Source: Acinetobacter sp. XS-4
Lineage (GTDB): Bacteria > Pseudomonadota > Gammaproteobacteria > Pseudomonadales > Moraxellaceae
Direction of reading: 5' to 3'
DNA: 64,000 bases
NCBI RefSeq assembly: GCF_023920705.1
Contig: NZ_CP094657.1
Location: 2,666,001-2,730,000, forward strand
In this document: positions 1-7,223 of the stretch, one piece after another
Numbering within the stretch: position 1 is the stretch's first letter
Layout of the letters: every line of letters begins with the position of its first letter
Program-made: the position numbers and the translations under genes
Notes under the pieces: generated by a model
Databases searched by the model: none
Seen by the model: the letters and a program-made list of their open reading frames with translations, nothing else
What the model was told of the DNA's origin: nothing

Positions 1-1179
1 CCGTGTTGCAGCAGTCACAATGATTTTAGCAATCATTGGGTCATAAAAAGACGACACCGTTGACCCTGTTTCAACCCATGTTTCGACTCGTGCTTGCGGG
101 TCAAATTTAACATGAGTAAGTAAGCCTGCACTTGGTTGGAACTGTTTAATCGGATCTTCAGCATAAAGACGAACTTGAATGGAGTGTCCGGTTGGCTCTA
201 ACTGTTTGGTCGGTGCGGACCAATCGTCACTTGCCAAAGTAACCATCCACTCGACTAAATCGACACCAAACACTTGCTCGGTCACGCCGTGTTCAACCTG
301 CAAACGCGTGTTGACCTCTAAGAAATAAAATTTTTGGGTTTCGGTGTCCATGACAAACTCAACTGTGCCTGCCGAGCGATAGTTCACCGATTGCATCAAT
401 TGAATCGCAACTTTTTGCAGATAGTCACGTTGCTGTTCATTTAAGTGTGGTGCAGGTGTTTCTTCAATGACTTTCTGATTACGGCGTTGCACTGAGCAAT
501 CACGCTCGCCCAAGGCTAAAACTTGCCCTTTCCCATCACCAAAAATTTGTACTTCGATGTGGCGCGCATGTTGTACAAATTTTTCTAAATACAAACCTGC
601 ATCTTTAAAATTGACCTGCGCTAAATAAGACACAGTTTGGTAGGCATCTTTTAATTCGGTTTCGTTCCAAACCAGACGCATGCCAATCCCACCACCGCCC
701 GCGGTACTTTTTAGCATGACTGGATAGCCAATACGAGCAGCTTCGGTCAAGGCTTCGGCTTCATCGGCAAGTAGTGAACTGCCCGGAAGTAAAGGCACAT
801 TGCTTTTAATAGCGAGTTCACGTGCAGTATGTTTTAAACCAAAGTCGAGCATTTGGCTTGAAGTTGGCCCAATAAAAACGATGCCTTGGTTTTCGCACAA
901 ATCACAAAACTCGGCATTTTCAGACAAAAAACCATAACCGGGGTGAATGGCTTCTGCACCAGATTGTTTTGCAACTTCAAGGATTTTTTCAATATTTAAA
1001 TAACTTTGATGAGCAGGCGCAGGACCAATCAGAAAAGCTTCATCGGCCAAAGTCACATGTAAAGAATCACGGTCGGCTTCGGAGTAAACTGCAACCGAAG
1101 CGATCCCGAGTTTTTTAAGGGTGCGAATTACGCGACAGGCAATTGCACCACGGTTGGCAATTAGAACTTTTTTAAACAT
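1..1179 (-). CDS. Guanidine carboxylase / urea carboxylase-type biotin enzyme, N-terminal part (runs off window)
   Basis: Reading leftward from an ATG at 1179 the frame stays open to the window edge. It encodes a biotin carboxylase domain: an ATP-grasp N-terminus opening [20 protein letters not shown], a glycine-rich loop GGGGIGM and the [10 protein letters not shown] signature. The family uses ATP and bicarbonate to carboxylate urea or guanidine. Members lying beside two DUF1989 proteins behind a guanidine riboswitch are now regarded as guanidine carboxylases, which make carboxyguanidine. The start lies two bases past the stop of the upstream deiminase subunit gene, so it is the third gene of the operon. 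The carboxyltransferase and biotinyl domains, and probably allophanate hydrolase, should lie outside the window. Family is clear; guanidine rather than urea as substrate is inferred from the riboswitch. Confidence 0.9.
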   Translation of the reverse strand, partial: MFKKVLIANRGAIACRVIRTLKKLGIASVAVYSEADRDSLHVTLADEAFLIGPAPAHQSYLNIEKILEVAKQSGAEAIHPGYGFLSENAEFCDLCENQGIVFIGPTSSQMLDFGLKHTARELAIKSNVPLLPGSSLLADEAEALTEAARIGYPVMLKSTAGGGGIGMRLVWNETELKDAYQTVSYLAQVNFKDAGLYLEKFVQHARHIEVQIFGDGKGQVLALGERDCSVQRRNQKVIEETPAPHLNEQQRDYLQKVAIQLMQSVNYRSAGTVEFVMDTETQKFYFLEVNTRLQVEHGVTEQVFGVDLVEWMVTLASDDWSAPTKQLEPTGHSIQVRLYAEDPIKQFQPSAGLLTHVKFDPQARVETWVETGSTVSSFYDPMIAKIIVTAATR

Positions 1180-1181
1180 GC

Positions 1182-1835
1182 TTACACCCCTTCAGCTTCA
1201 CGAACAACCAGTTGAATTTTGGTTGGGTTATAGGCATTACATGGGTTGTTCAACTGCGGGCAATTAGAAATTAAAACAATCAAATCCATTTCTGCCCGAA
1301 CTTCTACATATTTACCGGGGCCTGAAATTCCATCATCAAATTTAAGCTGACCGTCTGGCGTTACTGGCACATTCATAAAAAAGTTAATGTTTGGGCCGAT
1401 GTGGCGGACATTTAAGCCATGCTTTTTTGCAATCGGGTGTTTTGCCAAAGCATACATAAAGTTGTTACGGCAACTATGCATTGGGTACGTTTCATGTGCA
1501 TAGCGAACCGTATTACTTTCGCATGAACAGGCGCCACCAATAGTGTCATGACGCCCGCAGTTATCATCATGAATAACGGCTATTGGACGGCCAAAGTTAC
1601 TGTAGAGCTTGGTGCCCTTTTCTAAATAAATATGTTGGTTGATGGCCAAAGTATCCATTGCGCTATAACGCTCAGTTGGGTTTTCGGCGCTCATAAACAA
1701 AGTATCGACCGCTTGGTTCCCCTCCAGATCAATAATTCGAAAATATTGGCCCTTTTTAACCTCGCACATCCACGCTTCGCCCGCAGGACAAACTTCATTT
1801 AAAACTGCTTTTTCAAATGATTGTAAAACTGTCAT
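1182..1835 (-). CDS. DUF1989 urea carboxylase-associated protein; carboxyguanidine deiminase-type subunit (shorter)
   Basis: A 217-residue DUF1989 protein, the shorter of the two 'urea amidolyase associated proteins'. Family knowledge: the pair forms a carboxyguanidine deiminase turning carboxyguanidine into allophanate. Cys and His residues that could bind metal are visible in the segments HDDNCGRHD and GGACSCES. The start at 1835 has a GGAG ribosome-binding site. It follows the larger subunit gene by 15 bp and runs almost into the carboxylase, so the three genes are one operon. I leave the symbol blank because I cannot tell from sequence alone which subunit is CgdA or CgdB. Confidence 0.88.
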   Translation of the reverse strand: MTVLQSFEKAVLNEVCPAGEAWMCEVKKGQYFRIIDLEGNQAVDTLFMSAENPTERYSAMDTLAINQHIYLEKGTKLYSNFGRPIAVIHDDNCGRHDTIGGACSCESNTVRYAHETYPMHSCRNNFMYALAKHPIAKKHGLNVRHIGPNINFFMNVPVTPDGQLKFDDGISGPGKYVEVRAEMDLIVLISNCPQLNNPCNAYNPTKIQLVVREAEGV

Positions 1836-1850
1836 GATGCTTCTCCTGAT

Positions 1851-2591
1851 TTAAATATTGCTAAGCGCGTAGTAGCGGGCTGTGTTTTGGAAGGCACGCT
1901 GATTTTGCGAACATGCATCACGACAAATATCGCTGTCTGTTAGAGAATTGGCTTTAAATAGACTGAGTTGAATATCGGCAGGTTGATAGCTTGTGCTGGT
2001 GTCTAAACCATGCGGCGCGGCAGATAGAAATAGCAAACAGTCCATTTCAAAGCGCAGTTCAATAGTGTGATCGGTGTTATCAGAACTGACATAAGACAAA
2101 GCACCGTTTTCATTTGGCACAACTTTAGAAAATAGGTTAACTGCGGCACTCAGGTCTTGGCTGGCAAGTCCGTATTTACACATTTCAATGAGTAAACTAT
2201 CTAAGCCATTTTGGTACATATCATTGCGGGCATCTTGAAATGTGCGCGTTCCAAATTGTTTTTCAATTTGCTCAGGTCGGCTTGGGCCACAAAGCGCATC
2301 GTTCCAACCATGGTCATCATGAACAATGGAAGCCATCACACGGCCAAGGTCTGAATAGAGCACATTGGAAGCTTTTAAATAAGCGGTATATTGCCCTTTT
2401 AAACTGTCGGGCATGTTAAAACGTTCAAGCACATCGGCAGCATTTACACAAAATAAAGAAACATTTGCCTGAGCGCCAAGCGATGTAAATCTAAGAATAG
2501 TTCCTTTTTGAATACGATCCGACCAATGATGTCCGCCGGGTAAAAGTTCGGTCCAAATCGCCTGATTGTTATGATAACTTGCAGTGTTCAT
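1851..2591 (-). CDS. DUF1989 urea carboxylase-associated protein; carboxyguanidine deiminase-type subunit (longer)
   Basis: First gene of the guanidine operon; a 246-residue DUF1989 protein, the longer paralogue of the downstream 217-residue one (shared HDDxGxxD-like motif near residue 90). A GTG six bases upstream could extend it by two residues, but the AGGAG ribosome-binding site sits five bases before the ATG at 2591, so I chose that start. The riboswitch ends about 25 bases upstream, placing the gene directly under guanidine control. Expected role: subunit of carboxyguanidine deiminase. The function is inferred from family and context. Confidence 0.87.
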   Translation of the reverse strand: MNTASYHNNQAIWTELLPGGHHWSDRIQKGTILRFTSLGAQANVSLFCVNAADVLERFNMPDSLKGQYTAYLKASNVLYSDLGRVMASIVHDDHGWNDALCGPSRPEQIEKQFGTRTFQDARNDMYQNGLDSLLIEMCKYGLASQDLSAAVNLFSKVVPNENGALSYVSSDNTDHTIELRFEMDCLLFLSAAPHGLDTSTSYQPADIQLSLFKANSLTDSDICRDACSQNQRAFQNTARYYALSNI

Positions 2592-2615
2592 AGCCACTCC
2601 TATCGGATAGTTTTA

Positions 2616-2706
2616 GACTTCCTCCCGGGCTTTTATCCCTCCGTGTAGTTCGCTAGGAACCGTGAACTCTCGGTCCAGACATACTTAAAGTATCGGAACC
2701 CTAGAT
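2616..2706 (-). promoter_or_regulatory. Guanidine-I (ykkC) riboswitch
   Basis: On the minus strand the leader contains, in order, CTAGGGTTCCG, GGTCCGAGAG, ACACGG, then GGGATAAAAGCCCGGGAG. These are the signature segments of the ykkC/guanidine-I riboswitch, which turns its gene on when guanidine is bound. It lies between a sigma-54 promoter and the first DUF1989 gene, matching the known association of this riboswitch with guanidine carboxylase operons. No separate strong terminator was resolved between aptamer and start codon, so whether it acts on transcription or translation is open. Confidence 0.95.
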
Positions 2707-2728
2707 CACTTTTGATTGTTTATGACTA

Positions 2729-2744
2729 TGCAAAGGACATGCCA
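2729..2744 (-). promoter_or_regulatory. Sigma-54 (RpoN) promoter of the guanidine operon
   Basis: The minus strand reads TGGCATGTCCTTTGCA. This has GG and GC separated by exactly ten bases and matches the -24/-12 consensus TGGCAYG-N4-TTGCA. The predicted transcription start, about 12 bases beyond the GC, is near 2718, just ahead of the first conserved riboswitch base. Sigma-54 dependence implies an enhancer-binding activator such as NtrC, fitting guanidine as a nitrogen source. Confidence 0.85.
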
Positions 2745-2782
2745 GTTTAGTATTACGATTTTTGTTAAAAGTAATACTAAAC
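2745..2782. repeat. 12-bp perfect inverted repeat abutting the sigma-54 promoter
   Basis: GTTTAGTATTAC (2745-2756) and GTAATACTAAAC (2771-2782) are perfect inverted copies with a 14-base spacer. The repeat starts at the base next to the -24 element, so it could be an operator or bending site, or a terminator-like hairpin insulating the promoter. No T-run follows it on the minus strand. Confidence 0.7.
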
Positions 2783-2823
2783 TTGGGCCGTTTAGGTGCG
2801 ATTTGAGTTCAAAAATAAAAAAC

Positions 2824-2841
2824 TGCACTCAAAATTGTGCA
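2824..2841. promoter_or_regulatory. NtrC-like enhancer site
   Basis: TGCAC (2824-2828) and GTGCA (2837-2841) form a dyad with an 8-base spacer, about 105-125 bp upstream of the predicted sigma-54 start site. NtrC sites are TGCAC-N7-GTGCA, so the spacing is one base longer than canonical. Position and half-sites fit an NtrC enhancer; binding is inferred. Confidence 0.45.
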
Positions 2842-2947
2842 TTTCAAAGCATCAATACCGCTCTAATTGCTTCTATAAAGATTTGCGTAACAATCAATGA
2901 ATTTAAGTTAGTTCTAGCTAAGGATGTTTTTTGTTATTTGACCCAGC

Positions 2948-2982
2948 AAAAAGCCAATCATCCTTGCAATAAAATGATTGGC
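2948..2982 (-). terminator. Rho-independent terminator downstream of the dehydrogenase gene
   Basis: GCCAATCAT (2953-2961) pairs perfectly with ATGATTGGC (2974-2982), 12-base loop. On the minus strand the stem is followed by CTTTTTG. It lies just past the ancestral stop codon (3002) of the frameshifted dehydrogenase. Confidence 0.7.
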
Positions 2983-3001
2983 GTTGCCGTAAAGACTTGA
3001 C

Positions 3002-3951
3002 TTAATCTAACTTGAGTTTCTGTCTGAGCTTTAAGATATCAACCAGACCTTTATCTCTGGTTTGATATAAATCGATATCCTTATATTGTGTTAAAAGCTG
3101 ATTGGTTTCTGCTTCCAACAACTCAGTTGTGTCGTCGGAATGTTGAAATGTTGCATATCGTTCCACCATTCTGTCATTGGAGGGCCTAAATGATGAATGG
3201 CCTCTTTAAAGCCCTTTTGGTTTGCAAGCTGCATATTAATGTAGGGACCAAATAGCGCCCATCTTAAACCCGGCCCACTGGTAATCGCGACGTCAACATC
3301 TTCGGCAGAGCACACGCCTTGTTCAACCAATGAAAAAGCTTCTCGCCATAGCGCAGCCTGCAAACGGTTTGCGACATGCCCTTTTATTTCTTTATTTAAA
3401 ATGATTGGATTTTTACCCAATTGACTATAAAACTCAGAAGCCTGTTTTAAAATTTGGGGATCTGTCAAATTACCGCCAACGATCTCGACCAAAGGTAAAA
3501 GATGGGGCGGATTAAAAGGATGACCTAATAAAATACGTTCAGGATGTTGCGCCTCTTTTTGAAAATCAGATACTTTTAAGCCCGATGAACTTGAAGCAAT
3601 AATGGTATGTTGAGGGCAATATGCTGTGATTTCTTGATATAACTGTTGTTTTATATCGAGACGTTCAGGGGCATTTTCTTGAATAAAATCTACGTCTGAA
3701 ACTGCATCTTTTAAATTATTAAAAATTTCCAGATGAAGCAGCACATCTGATAAAGAATAAGTGTGTTCAGCGTTTTGATCTAAAGCCAATAAATCATTTA
3801 AATTTGCAGATATTCTATTTTTAAAGACCACTTCATCTATAGGATACGGGTCGTAAACCTTAACTTTAAATCCTTTATATAAAAATAAAGCTGCCCAACT
3901 TGCACCTATTACACCAGCTCCAACAACACCAACCGTTTTAATGACTTCCAT
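3002..3951 (-). pseudogene. L-carnitine dehydrogenase-like 3-hydroxyacyl-CoA dehydrogenase, frameshifted near the 3' end
   Basis: NAD-binding 3-hydroxyacyl-CoA dehydrogenase family protein: GxGxxG-type VGAGVIGASWAA near residue 10, and the HPFNPPHLLPLVEIVGG signature in the middle. A GAGGA ribosome-binding site puts the start at 3951. The frame ends at 3091 after 286 residues with an unrelated tail. The next frame, open from about position 3130 to the stop at 3002, encodes a family-like C-terminus (ELLEAETNQLLTQYKDIDLY and onward to KLKLD). One missing base around 3124-3132, in ACACAACTG, would restore a 316-residue protein, the usual family length. It is divergent from a GlxA-type regulator, the layout of carnitine dehydrogenase genes in pseudomonads. 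The alternative is a sequencing error. Confidence 0.8.
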
Positions 3952-4021
3952 ATTTTCCTCGTAAAAATGTTGTTTTATTAAGAAATTTCTTTTGTTCCAT
4001 TTCATGCCTATAATAAACATA

Positions 4022-4042
4022 GCAGATTCTAAGAATCACTGC
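4022..4042. promoter_or_regulatory. Imperfect palindrome in the divergent promoter region
   Basis: GCAG-A-TTCT-A-AGAA-TCA-CTGC between the divergent dehydrogenase and AraC-type regulator is a near-perfect 21-bp palindrome about 30 bp before the regulator start. It could be an operator for the regulator; this is inference. Confidence 0.35.
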
Positions 4043-4069
4043 TCTAAATGGATATTGACGGTGAAAGAT

Positions 4070-5125
4070 ATGAAGAACTCATCTTCTCATGCTTATGATG
4101 AAGCATCTCCCTCTGAAGAAAGTCTCTCCTCGGTTCATCCTGATTTACGTGTTGGATTTATTCTGATGAATAAATTCACCTTAGCGCCTATTTCTGGTTT
4201 TGTTGAATCTCTTAGATTTGCAGCAGATAAATCTTTTCGTAGTTTGCAAATTTATTGTAAATGGGACTGGATGACCTTTAATAATGAACCTGTTACTGCA
4301 AGTTGTGGATTATCAGTTAACCCAACAACATCGCTTAATGTAAAAGCTTTAAAAGAAAATTATGATTACATTGTCATTGCAGGTGGTTTACTCACAGAAA
4401 CACGTAATCCACCAGAAAAATTATTAGAAATACTCAATGAAATACACAATGCAAAAATCCCAATTATTGCCTTTTGTTCAGGCTGTTTTGTTTTAGGAAA
4501 TGCAGGACTCATGGATGGTCGTAAATGTGCAATTCATTTTACGACCAGAGAAGAGTTTTCCGAACGATTCCCTAAAGCAATCACGGTAGTAGATAAAGCT
4601 TATGTTGAAGACCAAGGTATTTTTACTTGCCCCGGTGGAACTGCTATAGATTTAGCTGCGGATTTAATACGGCGTCATTGTGGCGATATTCGGGCACAAA
4701 AAAGCTTAGAATATTTGCTTATTAATGCTGACAAACAAATCATTGATGAAAAAGAAGAGATACTTTTAGATAGCCCAACTACCTATGAAAATAACATTGT
4801 CTCTAAAGCTATAGCTTTTATGAGCGAAAATTTAAGTGCGCACGTTACATTAAAAGAAGTTGCAGAACATGCGAGAACCAGCCCAAGACAACTGCACCGT
4901 GCCTTTTTATCGAGTACCAATGAACCACCATCAAATTATTGGCGCAAATTAAGACTCGAACATGCTAGAAAACTACTTGCCAACACCAATGCATATATCA
5001 CCAACATTGCTATTGAATGTGGTTTTTCTGATGCCTCTCATTTTATTCTTTGGTTTAAAAAACAATATGGGGAAACACCTTTTACGTATAGAAAACGCCG
5101 CCATGAAGTAGAAAAACTCAAATAA
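4070..5125 (+). CDS. GlxA-family transcriptional regulator (DJ-1/PfpI-like domain plus AraC HTH)
   Basis: A 351-residue protein in two parts. The N-terminal GATase1/DJ-1-like domain has the nucleophile-elbow-like segment AFCSGCFVLGNAGL and TCPGGTAIDLAADLI. The C-terminal AraC/XylS helix-turn-helix pair contains LKEVAEHARTSPRQLHRAF and ITNIAIECGFSDASHF. The frame could open earlier at 3992, but that would overlap the divergent gene's start region, so I chose the ATG at 4070 (weak ribosome-binding site). The family includes CdhR, activator of carnitine dehydrogenase in Pseudomonas, so this protein probably controls the divergent dehydrogenase. That target is inference. Confidence 0.85.
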   Translation: MKNSSSHAYDEASPSEESLSSVHPDLRVGFILMNKFTLAPISGFVESLRFAADKSFRSLQIYCKWDWMTFNNEPVTASCGLSVNPTTSLNVKALKENYDYIVIAGGLLTETRNPPEKLLEILNEIHNAKIPIIAFCSGCFVLGNAGLMDGRKCAIHFTTREEFSERFPKAITVVDKAYVEDQGIFTCPGGTAIDLAADLIRRHCGDIRAQKSLEYLLINADKQIIDEKEEILLDSPTTYENNIVSKAIAFMSENLSAHVTLKEVAEHARTSPRQLHRAFLSSTNEPPSNYWRKLRLEHARKLLANTNAYITNIAIECGFSDASHFILWFKKQYGETPFTYRKRRHEVEKLK

Positions 5126-5284
5126 TAATTCTATTTAACCACACTACTGAAACGCGATATTTTATATAAATTGTCCTATATAACCTATTTTTTGACCTTA
5201 AATTCTTTTAACCTGTCATGCTCCATGCTTTTTTCTACTTCCTATTAACGGCTCAGTCAATTATTTGAGTTATTCAGTTTTCCT

Positions 5285-6232
5285 ATGTCAAAAAATTTAG
5301 CAACATTGATTGGTTTAAGCGCCATTCTCATGTGGGCATCTATGGTCGGCCTTGTGAAGCATATTACTGCCGCAATTGGTCCCGATATGGGTATTACGCT
5401 GATTTATACTTTCAGTGCAGTGCTATTGCTTATTATTTTTAGAGTTCCAAATTTTAAGTTAATTTCTAAAAAATATTTAATTTTAGGTACAGCCCTATTC
5501 ATTGCGTATGAACTTTGCTTTTCATTTGCAATCGCTTATTCCAAAACAGCTCAACAGGCTATTGAAGTGAGCATTGTTAATTATCTCTGGCCGAGCTTAA
5601 CAGTTTTAGCTTTCGTTATTTTTAAAGAACTAAAGTTTAATTTTATTATTATTTTAGGTTTACTTATCTCAATTTCAGGCATCATTTTTATTCAAACTGG
5701 AAATGGTGATTTTAGTCTAAATAGTATTGTTGATAATTTTCATAGTAATCCTCTAAGTTACATTTTGGCCTTTGCAGGCGCTGTCATTTGGGCTTTTTAT
5801 TGCGTATTAACCAAGAAAATGAGCAATGGACAAAACCCAATTTCTATTTTCTTTATCTGTGTAGCACTCACCCTATGGATTAAGCTATTTATCACAGGTC
5901 ACGCAACGCTACCCTCTATCGATCTAGCGACATTTATAACGTTAGGAGTCGCTTCTGTTGCTATTGGTTTAGGTTACGCAGCATGGAATATTGGTATTAT
6001 TCATGGAAATATTACCATGCTGGTTGTTGCTTCTTACTTTACCCCGATCATTTCATCTCTTCTGGCAATGTTCGTTTTGCAAACCCAATTATCTATAAGC
6101 TTTTGGCAAGGAACTGCAATGGTGACAGCAGGTTCATTTATTTGCTGGATTTCTACAAACTGGTCAGTTATTCGTCCTTTCATCAAAAAGATCACGAGAG
6201 AAATTCACTACCTCTTTACATCTAATCGTTAG
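5285..6232 (+). CDS. yddG: YddG-like EamA/DMT family exporter
   Basis: A 315-residue drug/metabolite transporter with about ten hydrophobic segments in two EamA repeats. Characteristic blocks AIEVSIVNYLWPSLTVL and LGYAAWNIGIIHGN match YddG, an inner-membrane exporter of aromatic amino acids. It faces a paralogue tail-to-tail at 6303-7190 with the same motifs. The C-terminus carries an extra positively charged tail compared with the paralogue. The substrate here is not proven. Confidence 0.85.
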   Translation: MSKNLATLIGLSAILMWASMVGLVKHITAAIGPDMGITLIYTFSAVLLLIIFRVPNFKLISKKYLILGTALFIAYELCFSFAIAYSKTAQQAIEVSIVNYLWPSLTVLAFVIFKELKFNFIIILGLLISISGIIFIQTGNGDFSLNSIVDNFHSNPLSYILAFAGAVIWAFYCVLTKKMSNGQNPISIFFICVALTLWIKLFITGHATLPSIDLATFITLGVASVAIGLGYAAWNIGIIHGNITMLVVASYFTPIISSLLAMFVLQTQLSISFWQGTAMVTAGSFICWISTNWSVIRPFIKKITREIHYLFTSNR

Positions 6233-6259
6233 AAACTAAACCAATCGTTCAGTTTCTAA
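6229..6259. terminator. Hairpin between convergent yddG paralogues
   Basis: TTAGAAACT (6229-6237) pairs perfectly with AGTTTCTAA (6251-6259) across a 13-base loop, overlapping the stop codon of the first gene and midway to the second. The T-runs are weak, so its strength as a bidirectional terminator is uncertain. Confidence 0.45.
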
Positions 6260-6302
6260 TTAATGCTAGAACTAAGCTAAAAATAATGAATAGTATCGAG
6301 TT

Positions 6303-7190
6303 TTAATGCTTCTGACGTGTTGCAAACCAACATAAAACCGAACCGATACACACCATAGCCGCACCTTGCCAAAACGACATGGAAAGCGGTGTATGTAAAA
6401 CGATTGCTGCAAGAGCTGCTGAAAATACGGGTATAAAGTAAGACGCACCAGCCAGAATCGTTACATTGCCATGCAAGATACCCACATTCCATGCAGCATA
6501 TCCAAAACCCATTGCCGCAGCAGCAAGTGCAAGATAGATAATCGCATGAAGGTCAAACACCATTGGCGCGCCACCAATGACCAGATATTTCACCCATAAC
6601 ACCAGTGCTGTGAGCATAAAAAAGAGCGTCACGCCATTTTTTCCGTTAGCTATTCTTGCCGTTAAAGTACAGTAAGCAGCCCAAATCAATGCACCGATAA
6701 AAGCCAGTCCATAACTCAGTGGATTATCTTTTATATTTGCAAGCATGCTTGCAAAATCAAGCCCTTGCTCACCGCCAAGTACCCAGCAAATTCCCAAAAT
6801 CGCAATCACGAATCCGGGAATCACCAGCCAGCTAGATTTTTGATTATTAAATAAAATAGCCGCGACCATGGTTAAAGCTGGCCATAGATAATTGACCATT
6901 CCCACTTCAATGGCCTGCTGATTGGTATTTGAATAACCAATAGATAAGGCAAGGCATAACTCATAGGAAACAAATAATAGACTTCCCCAAACTAAATAGC
7001 GCTTAGGGAATTCCCTAATTTTCGGAAATCCAATGCTAATCAAGAGAAAGACAGAGGCAACACTGTACATCATGGCAGCACCACCAGTTGCTCCCAAACT
7101 CTCGCTCACACTACGAATTAGCCCAACAATAGAACTCCATAGCAAAACAGCGATGAGCCCTATTAACGTTGCATTTCTCTTGCTTGTCAT
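6303..7190 (-). CDS. yddG: YddG-like EamA/DMT family exporter (second copy)
   Basis: A 295-residue inner-membrane DMT transporter, clearly paralogous to the convergent gene. It shares AIEVGMVNYLWPALTMV, NPLSYGLAFIGALIWAAYC and FGYAAWNVGILHGNVTIL, and the N-terminal NATLIGL start. About ten transmembrane segments in two EamA halves. The two copies have diverged substantially, so this is an old duplication or separate acquisition rather than a recent tandem copy. Likely exports amino acids or related metabolites. Confidence 0.85.
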   Translation of the reverse strand: MTSKRNATLIGLIAVLLWSSIVGLIRSVSESLGATGGAAMMYSVASVFLLISIGFPKIREFPKRYLVWGSLLFVSYELCLALSIGYSNTNQQAIEVGMVNYLWPALTMVAAILFNNQKSSWLVIPGFVIAILGICWVLGGEQGLDFASMLANIKDNPLSYGLAFIGALIWAAYCTLTARIANGKNGVTLFFMLTALVLWVKYLVIGGAPMVFDLHAIIYLALAAAAMGFGYAAWNVGILHGNVTILAGASYFIPVFSAALAAIVLHTPLSMSFWQGAAMVCIGSVLCWFATRQKH

Positions 7191-7223
7191 ATCTTTAAAC
7201 CACTTCTCAAATTGATAGCCGCT

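Noticed and set aside
2716..3000. 94-codon plus-strand frame
   Set aside because: Overlaps the sigma-54 promoter, dyads and a terminator of the opposite strand; no ribosome-binding site or recognisable protein features.
3037..3068. Inverted repeat ATATCAACCAGA/TCTGGTTTGATAT first taken as a terminator
   Set aside because: It lies inside the ancestral coding frame of the frameshifted dehydrogenase; the real terminator is at 2948-2982.
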